Positions 59,201 to 64,000 of a stretch of 64,000 nucleotides of DNA are shown here, piece after piece. A model generated the notes under the pieces. That model saw only the letters and a program-made list of their open reading frames with translations. It did no database searches and had not been told where the DNA came from. Where the stretch lies: NCBI RefSeq assembly GCF_000176155.1, contig NZ_ACZO01000006.1, positions 1 through 64,000 of the forward strand, in the 5' to 3' direction. Numbering within the stretch: position 1 is the first letter of the stretch; the number at the start of each line of letters is the position of its first letter. The stretch comes from Vibrio metschnikovii CIP 69.14. GTDB lineage: Bacteria; Pseudomonadota; Gammaproteobacteria; Enterobacterales; Vibrionaceae. A program made the translations under genes and the position numbers.

Positions 59201-59778
59201 AGTATTTAAAAGAATTACCTAAATACACCAGTTGTCGCTTAAATGAAGCTACGCCGACACGGCGTGATCAATCGTTAACATTAGCGGGTTTGGTGATTGC
59301 CGCTCGAGTGATGACCACCAAGCGCGGAAGCCGGATCGGCTTAATGACTTTAGATGATCGCTCTGGACGTATTGAGGTCATGCTTTATTCTGATGCCTTA
59401 GATAGGTATGCAGAATTGTTAGAAAAAGATAGAATTCTGGTGATTTCCGGACAGGTCAGCTTTGATGACTTCAACGGTGGCCTTAAAATGTCTGCGCGCG
59501 AAGTCATGGACTTGGGTAGCGCGCGTGAAAAATATGCCCGTGGTTTATCGGTATCGATTGCACAATCGCAAATCGATGAGCAATTTTTTGAGCGCTTTAG
59601 TCAAATCTTAGAGCCTCACCGAGCAGGGACTGTTCCTGTCAATGTATACTATCAACGCTCAGATGCGAGGGCGCGTTTAACGTTGGGTACGGAATGGCGG
59701 GTAACGCCGAGTGATACATTGCTAGATGAATTACAACAGTTACTTGGTAAAGACCAAGTAGAACTCGAATTTAACTAA
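56299..59778 (+). CDS. dnaE: DNA polymerase III alpha subunit
   Basis: A 1159-residue C-family polymerase, the replicative enzyme, similar in length to E. coli DnaE (1160). The N-terminal PHP domain begins [15 protein letters not shown]; the polymerase active site has [14 protein letters not shown] and PDFDVDF (near residue 400) with the catalytic aspartates and KHAGGVVI; then come a helix-hairpin-helix, an OB-fold ([18 protein letters not shown], near 1000) and the tau-binding C-terminus. AGGATTC precedes the ATG. It is followed 44 nt later by accA. Confidence 0.98.
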   Translation: MSDPKFIHLRVHSDYSMVDGLSKVPPLVKQVAAMGMPAMALTDFTNLCGLVKFYGTAHSCGIKPIIGADFTLRSDEFADELTKITILAKNNIGYKNLTLLISEAYLRGHVQHQPVIDKQWLVKHAEGLIILSGGKNGEIGRALLKGNQALAEKCVEFYQTYFADHFYLELVRTGRADEESYLHFALDLAEQTQLPVVATNEVVFLNAEQFDAHEIRVAIHDGYTLEDPRRPKNYSPQQYLRTEQEMCELFADIPQALENSVEIAKRCNVTVRLGEYFLPNFPTGGLAIEEFLVVKSKQGLEERLEFLFPDPQVRAERRPEYDERLDIELQVINQMGFPGYFLIVMEFIQWSKDNDIPVGPGRGSGAGSLVAYALKITDLDPLEYDLLFERFLNPERVSMPDFDVDFCMDKRDQVIDHVAELYGRDAVSQIITFGTMAAKAVIRDVGRVLGHPFGFVDRISKLIPPDPGMTLEKAFKAEPALQELYDADEEVKELIDKCRILEGCTRNAGKHAGGVVISPTTITDFAPLYCDAEGHHPVTQFDKNDVEYAGLVKFDFLGLRTLTIIDWALGLINPRRTALGEEPLRIEAIPLQDEASFRLLQKSETTAVFQLESRGMKELIKRLKPDCFEDIIALVALFRPGPLQSGMVDNFIDRKHGREVISYPDEKWQHESLKEILEPTYGIILYQEQVMQIAQVLAGYTLGGADMLRRAMGKKKPEEMAKQRAIFKEGAENNGVDGELAMKIFDLVEKFAGYGFNKSHSAAYALVSYQTLWLKTHYPAEFMAAVMTADMDNTEKVVGLVDECQRMGLTVLPPDINSGLYSFNVDENGAIVYGIGAIKGVGEGPIEAILDSRSKNGYFKDLFDFCARIDLKKVNKRVIEKLILAGALDRLGPHRAAMMASLDDAVKAASQHHQAEAFGQADMFGVLTDAPEEVEQKYTQVPPWPEKVWLEGERETLGLYLTGHPINQYLKELPKYTSCRLNEATPTRRDQSLTLAGLVIAARVMTTKRGSRIGLMTLDDRSGRIEVMLYSDALDRYAELLEKDRILVISGQVSFDDFNGGLKMSAREVMDLGSAREKYARGLSVSIAQSQIDEQFFERFSQILEPHRAGTVPVNVYYQRSDARARLTLGTEWRVTPSDTLLDELQQLLGKDQVELEFN

Positions 59779-59822
59779 ATTCAGCTGCGCAATTGACGAG
59801 CTGAGTAAAAAAGGATCGGTAG

Positions 59823-60782
59823 ATGAGCCTAAATTTTTTAGATTTTGAAAAACCTATTGTCGAGCTTGAAGCGAAAATTCAGGCACTACGCGATGTCTCT
59901 CGTCATGGTGCAAGTTCTTCAGTTGATCTTGAAAAAGAGATCGAACAATTAGAGAAGAAAAGTTTAGAACTAAAAAAGAAAATTTTTGGTGATTTAGGCG
60001 CATGGCAAGTTGCTCAATTGGCACGCCACCCTCAGCGCCCTTATACCCTTGATTATGTCAATCATATCTTTACTGAATTCGATGAGTTAGCGGGTGATCG
60101 AGCCTATGCCGATGACAAAGCCATTGTCGGTGGCATTGCCCGTTTGGATGATCAACCTGTGATGATCATTGGCCATCAAAAAGGTCGTGAAACACGCGAA
60201 AAAGTCAGACGTAACTTTGGTATGCCAAAGCCAGAAGGTTATCGTAAAGCGCTGCGTTTAATGGAAATGGCAGAGCGTTTTAATATGCCTATCATCACCT
60301 TTATTGATACGGCGGGTGCTTACCCAGGCGTTGGGGCTGAAGAGCGTGGTCAGTCAGAAGCGATTGCCACTAACTTGAAAGTGATGTCGGGTTTAAAAGT
60401 ACCGATCATTTGTAACGTTGTTGGTGAAGGCGGCTCTGGTGGTGCGTTAGCCATCGGTGTTGGTGATTATGTGAATATGCTACAGTATTCAACCTATTCG
60501 GTTATTTCTCCTGAAGGCTGTGCTTCAATTTTATGGCGTGATTCTGACAAAGCGCCGCAAGCGGCCGATGCGATGGGCTTAACCGCGCCTCGCTTAAAAG
60601 AATTAGCCTTAATTGATGAAGTGGTTGAAGAGCCTCTTGGCGGGGCACATCGTAATCCTCTGCAAATGGCCAATAACCTGAAAGCCACTTTGCTTCGCCA
60701 GCTTGCCGATCTACAAGGTTTAGAGCATGATGCCTTATTAACTCGTCGTTATCAGCGTTTGATGAGCTATGGCTACTGCTAA
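59823..60782 (+). CDS. accA: Acetyl-CoA carboxylase carboxyltransferase alpha
   Basis: A 319-residue subunit, identical in length to E. coli AccA. With AccD it transfers the carboxyl group from biotin to acetyl-CoA, the committed step of fatty-acid synthesis. The N-terminal helical region ([19 protein letters not shown]) is followed by the crotonase-like core with [23 protein letters not shown] and [14 protein letters not shown] oxyanion segments. AAAAAGGATC is the ribosome site. dnaE-accA adjacency is conserved. Confidence 0.98.
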   Translation: MSLNFLDFEKPIVELEAKIQALRDVSRHGASSSVDLEKEIEQLEKKSLELKKKIFGDLGAWQVAQLARHPQRPYTLDYVNHIFTEFDELAGDRAYADDKAIVGGIARLDDQPVMIIGHQKGRETREKVRRNFGMPKPEGYRKALRLMEMAERFNMPIITFIDTAGAYPGVGAEERGQSEAIATNLKVMSGLKVPIICNVVGEGGSGGALAIGVGDYVNMLQYSTYSVISPEGCASILWRDSDKAPQAADAMGLTAPRLKELALIDEVVEEPLGGAHRNPLQMANNLKATLLRQLADLQGLEHDALLTRRYQRLMSYGYC

Positions 60783-60835
60783 GCAGGCTGATTTTTATGG
60801 CAAAGCGTTTGGCTATCTGCCACTGAATTGAATTG

Positions 60836-60863
60836 AAAGGGCTGGAGAGAATCCAGCCCTTTT
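60836..60863 (+). terminator. Terminator after accA
   Basis: AAAGGGCTGG and CCAGCCCTTT with a short loop, followed by a short T stretch. It separates accA from tilS. Confidence 0.8.
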
Positions 60864-60921
60864 GCTTTGATGTCTCCAGCGATACACTGAGCATTATTTA
60901 TCTCGACCTAAGAAGAACAGT

Positions 60922-62268
60922 ATGGATTTGTACCGGCATTTTTCTCATCAACTGCAAGCCCACGATACAAAAGACTTGGTTTTGGCACTCAGTGGTGGTG
61001 TCGACTCACGAGTGCTGCTGCATTTACTGGCCCAATATCGAGATCAGTATGCCGTTAACGTGCGTGCGGTGCATGTCCATCATGGATTGAGTCGTAATGC
61101 CGATCATTGGGTTGAGCAATGCCGAACTTGGTGTAATCAAAGCCATATCTCCTTTGATGTTGAATACGTCGCACTTGAGCGCGATAGCGGCGAAAGTATT
61201 GAAAAATTAGCACGCGATGCACGCTATCGGGTATTAGCGCAATACGTCAATCAGCAAGACACCTTGTTACTGGGTCATCATGCTGATGATCAACTAGAGA
61301 CTTTTCTCTTGGCTTTGAAGCGAGGGAGTGGCCCTAAGGGATTATCGGCTATGGCTGCCTGTGCTTCCTTTAGTCAGGGGCAATTACTTCGGCCACTGTT
61401 AGCCGTCACTCGACAACAGATTGAGCAGTTTGCCCAATGTCATCAATTATCGTCAGTCAATGATGAAAGCAATGCCGATTTACGCTATGACCGTAACTTT
61501 TTACGGCATCAAGTTGCGCCAATCCTTATTCAGCGTTGGCCCTCTTTTCGTCAGGCGGTGCAACGCAGTGCCGAATTATGTGCTGAACAAGAAACGTTAA
61601 TTGAAGAGTTGCTGGCGGAAAAACTGGCGAATATGATTAACTCGGATGGTGCGTTATCGATTCAAGGACTAAAAGAGTGTAGCGATGCCATGCGGCGACA
61701 ACTGATCCGTGCCTGGCTAGCCAAGCAGCAGCGTGTGCTACCCAGTCGTCAGCATACCGAGATGATCTGGAGTCAAGTGGCGCTGGCAGAGGCGGGCGCT
61801 AACCCGATTTTACATCTCAAAGCGTATGATATTCGTCGTTTTAATGATCTTCTTTTTTGTGTTACTTCCGTTGCCGATATCAGTGAGTGGCGGCAAAAGA
61901 TCCGCTTAGATACACCACTCGTACTTCCCGATCAGCTTGGTAAGTTAACCTTGTCATTAGATCCTCAAGGCAACATCCGCTTACCGGTTCATCAAGAGGC
62001 TTTGCGAGTGACCTTTGATCCGACAGGATTAAGCGCTTGCCCAGTGGGGCGGGCTGGCTCTCGGAAACTGAAAAAGCTGTTTCAAGAATACGCGATTCCT
62101 AGTTGGCAACGGCGTCGTATGCCGATTTTACTTGAGCACGATAGGGTCATCGCTATCGCCGATTTATTTGTTGACCGTGATTTTTCAGGGCAAGAGTGCC
62201 GGCTTTTGTGGGACAAGTCGTCGATCACGGCTTTGGATGGAAATGAGCGCAAGCAGGGTAATGCTTAG
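60922..62268 (+). CDS. tilS: tRNA(Ile)-lysidine synthetase
   Basis: A 448-residue enzyme that attaches lysine to C34 of the CAU-anticodon tRNA-Ile so that it reads AUA. The PP-loop motif SGGVDS is at residues 24-29; [14 protein letters not shown] and the downstream [11 protein letters not shown] segment are typical. The C-terminal domains (from about 320) bind the tRNA acceptor stem. The gene is a separate unit between terminators; accA-tilS adjacency is usual. Confidence 0.95.
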   Translation: MDLYRHFSHQLQAHDTKDLVLALSGGVDSRVLLHLLAQYRDQYAVNVRAVHVHHGLSRNADHWVEQCRTWCNQSHISFDVEYVALERDSGESIEKLARDARYRVLAQYVNQQDTLLLGHHADDQLETFLLALKRGSGPKGLSAMAACASFSQGQLLRPLLAVTRQQIEQFAQCHQLSSVNDESNADLRYDRNFLRHQVAPILIQRWPSFRQAVQRSAELCAEQETLIEELLAEKLANMINSDGALSIQGLKECSDAMRRQLIRAWLAKQQRVLPSRQHTEMIWSQVALAEAGANPILHLKAYDIRRFNDLLFCVTSVADISEWRQKIRLDTPLVLPDQLGKLTLSLDPQGNIRLPVHQEALRVTFDPTGLSACPVGRAGSRKLKKLFQEYAIPSWQRRRMPILLEHDRVIAIADLFVDRDFSGQECRLLWDKSSITALDGNERKQGNA

Positions 62269-62380
62269 GCTTTGTATTGATTGTTACCCATCGCTAACCG
62301 ATAATACGCATCATAAGTTAAAGGCATTCAAGATTGCGTTTGGATTACCCCAATAATACTCTGATAACGAAACCGTGTAA

Positions 62381-62728
<348 letters not shown>

Positions 62729-62821
62729 TCATTGCTTGATGAGATCGTAAAGACGGTTTTCGCTTCTTAGGGGTCAGATGATAAGAAGTGAAAGCGTTAG
62801 TTTTTTATGCTGGTGAGTCTA

Positions 62822-63664
62822 ATGAAAAAACGCTATCTTTTACTTTTACCAGTTATTATAACGCTTACGGTCACGATTATTTTTCATCTTATATTTTCGA
62901 TCTCGAAACAGCCACAACTGCTCACCTTAGGTCAAGATACACTAGGGAGAGATTTAGTTTGCTATCAGAACCCTGACGCAGAACCGATTGATAAGGACGG
63001 TCAATTAACGGTATTGGTGTGGAATATCTACAAACAAAACCGTGAAAACTGGTCGAGTGAATTGACCCGATACAGCGAACATGCTCAATTACTGTTATTG
63101 CAAGAAGCGAATATGACTGCTGAGCTACGTCAGTGGATCAGTCAACAAGCTTGGGACGGTGCTTATGTCGATGCGTTTCGCGTCTTTGGCGCTTCTTCTG
63201 GAGTCCTCAACCTTAGCTATCGTATGCCTCGCTTAGCCTGTGCTTATACTCAACTAGAACCTTGGTTACGTTTACCTAAATCGGGTATTTTTGCTCATTA
63301 TGCGCTGAGTGATGGCCAAACTTTAGCCGTGGTGAATTTGCATGCGGTTAATTTTACCTATGGACAAAAAGCCTATCGTGAGCAACTTGAATCTCTGCTT
63401 AGTGCGTTAAGAAAACACAATGGGCCGATGATTGTCGCCGGAGATTTTAATAGCTGGAATAAACAGCGAGCCCGATTTTTAAAGTCAGCACTGTTGTCAC
63501 TGCAAATGAAAGAAGTCGAATTTACTCCCGATCAACGGTTAAGATTTATGACGGGGTTACCTCTGGATCATGTGTTCTATAAAAGATTAACCTTAGAGCA
63601 AGCCCAAGCGCCAGAATCCGATGCTTCTGATCATAATCCAATGTTGGTGTCTTTTCGTTTGTAA
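62822..63664 (+). CDS. YafD-like endonuclease/exonuclease/phosphatase family protein
   Basis: A 280-residue protein with one N-terminal membrane helix (about residues 5-27) and an EEP-fold domain. Metal and catalytic residues appear in LTVLVWNIYKQNR (Asn), LLLLQEANM (Glu), IVAGDFNSW (Asp, Asn) and the terminal ASDHNPMLV (Asp-His). It matches the YafD/UPF0294 family, whose substrate is unknown. GGTGAG before ATG 62822 supports this start over one five codons upstream. It is convergent with the receiver-domain gene. Confidence 0.85.
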   Translation: MKKRYLLLLPVIITLTVTIIFHLIFSISKQPQLLTLGQDTLGRDLVCYQNPDAEPIDKDGQLTVLVWNIYKQNRENWSSELTRYSEHAQLLLLQEANMTAELRQWISQQAWDGAYVDAFRVFGASSGVLNLSYRMPRLACAYTQLEPWLRLPKSGIFAHYALSDGQTLAVVNLHAVNFTYGQKAYREQLESLLSALRKHNGPMIVAGDFNSWNKQRARFLKSALLSLQMKEVEFTPDQRLRFMTGLPLDHVFYKRLTLEQAQAPESDASDHNPMLVSFRL

Positions 63665-63684
63665 TTGACGATATACCGTTTTAG

Positions 63685-64000
63685 CTATTGATATTCAACA
63701 TTAAACCTCACGTTTCTACCAAACCAATAGTTAAGCAGACGTTGCAATGCATTCAATGAAGTCGGTTTATCTAAACGACCATCCATCAACAGACTGATCA
63801 TTTTTAGCTCATGGTTTCCTGATTCTCCCGATAGTGCAATGATCGGAATATCTGGGGAATGTGCTTTGATGATTTGGCTAGCTTCAAAACCATTCATTAC
63901 CGGCATCTGAATATCCATCAAAATCAAATCGATAGAATGAGTTTTAACGATGTTTACCGCACTCTCACCGTTGTTTGCTTGTAAGCTACTGATGCCAAGT
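63685..64000 (-). CDS. Receiver-domain protein, C-terminal fragment
   Basis: The minus-strand frame is open from the right edge of the window to the stop at 63685, so only the last 104 or so residues are seen. They form most of a response-regulator receiver domain: NNGESAVNIVK, then IDLILMDIQMPVMNGFEAS with the phosphoacceptor Asp, PIIALSGES and the DKPTS lysine. Since the protein ends with the receiver, it is probably the C-terminal receiver of a hybrid sensor kinase or an independent CheY-like protein; the start is outside the window. Confidence 0.85.
   Translation of the reverse strand, partial: LGISSLQANNGESAVNIVKTHSIDLILMDIQMPVMNGFEASQIIKAHSPDIPIIALSGESGNHELKMISLLMDGRLDKPTSLNALQRLLNYWFGRNVRFNVEYQ

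Noticed and set aside
62322..62337. Sigma-54-like promoter (GGCATTCAAGATTGC) in front of glnB
   Set aside because: The distance between GG and GC is 11 nt instead of the strict 10, and the rest of the -24/-12 consensus is poor.

Overview
The window is a stretch of bacterial chromosome that looks like the large chromosome of a Vibrio or close relative. The evidence is the protein families and their order: a complete Na+-pumping NADH:quinone reductase operon followed by apbE and nqrM, FrsA and Crl side by side, NusB and FrsA sequences of Vibrio type, an ERIC-like repeat, a RibBX-type riboflavin gene, and a rpsB-to-glnB block in the usual gammaproteobacterial order. The species cannot be named from what is visible. 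Almost everything is core genome; I see no prophage, insertion sequence, integron or CRISPR array.

Layout. 1-1900: 3' end of an rRNA operon (23S end, 5S, tRNA-Asp, tRNA-Trp, terminator), then what looks like a decayed tRNA. 2.0-7.4 kb: a DUF1904 gene and nfsA, then a leftward group rlmG-yajG-periplasmic cyclophilin-ampG, and a divergent bolA. 7.8-15.2 kb: nqrABCDEF with its FMN transferase apbE and maturation factor nqrM. 15.2-18.9 kb: ERIC element, LexA-controlled dinB, a YggN-like secreted protein and an NSS-family transporter. 18.9-23.2 kb (minus strand): pepD, then a rimB-like/rimK/M14 cassette. 23.2-24.2 kb: a 1-kb gap without a convincing gene that ends in a strong terminator. 24.2-26.0 kb: purine permease and gpt behind a perfect PurR-box match. 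26.1-30.5 kb: frsA, crl, proBA. 30.6-36.8 kb: nrdR (frameshifted), ribD-ribE-ribBX-ribH-nusB, thiL-pgpA. 36.8-40.8 kb (minus): yaeH, glnD, map. 41.1-62.3 kb: rpsB-tsf-pyrH-frr, uppS-cdsA-dxr-rseP-bamA-skp-lpxD-fabZ-lpxA-lpxB-rnhB-dnaE-accA, tilS. 62.4-64 kb: glnB, yafD and, on the minus strand, the end of a receiver-domain protein that continues past the window.

How the genes work together. The nqr block encodes the six subunits of the sodium pump plus the enzyme that attaches FMN to NqrB and NqrC and the factor needed for iron insertion; the riboflavin genes further on make the precursor of those flavins. GlnD and its substrate GlnB form the nitrogen-signalling pair and both lie in the window. 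The uppS-accA run combines isoprenoid, phospholipid, fatty-acid and lipid A synthesis with outer-membrane protein assembly (BamA, Skp) and the sigma-E activating protease RseP.

Most noteworthy points: a one-base insertion that breaks nrdR; a three-gene cassette pairing a RimK glutamate ligase with two putative peptide hydrolases; the unassigned 1-kb unit upstream of the purine permease; a sigma-E-like promoter inside rseP; and a degenerate GTP cyclohydrolase domain in RibBX. None is clearly a new system; the rimK cassette and the 1-kb gap are the best places to look for undescribed biology.
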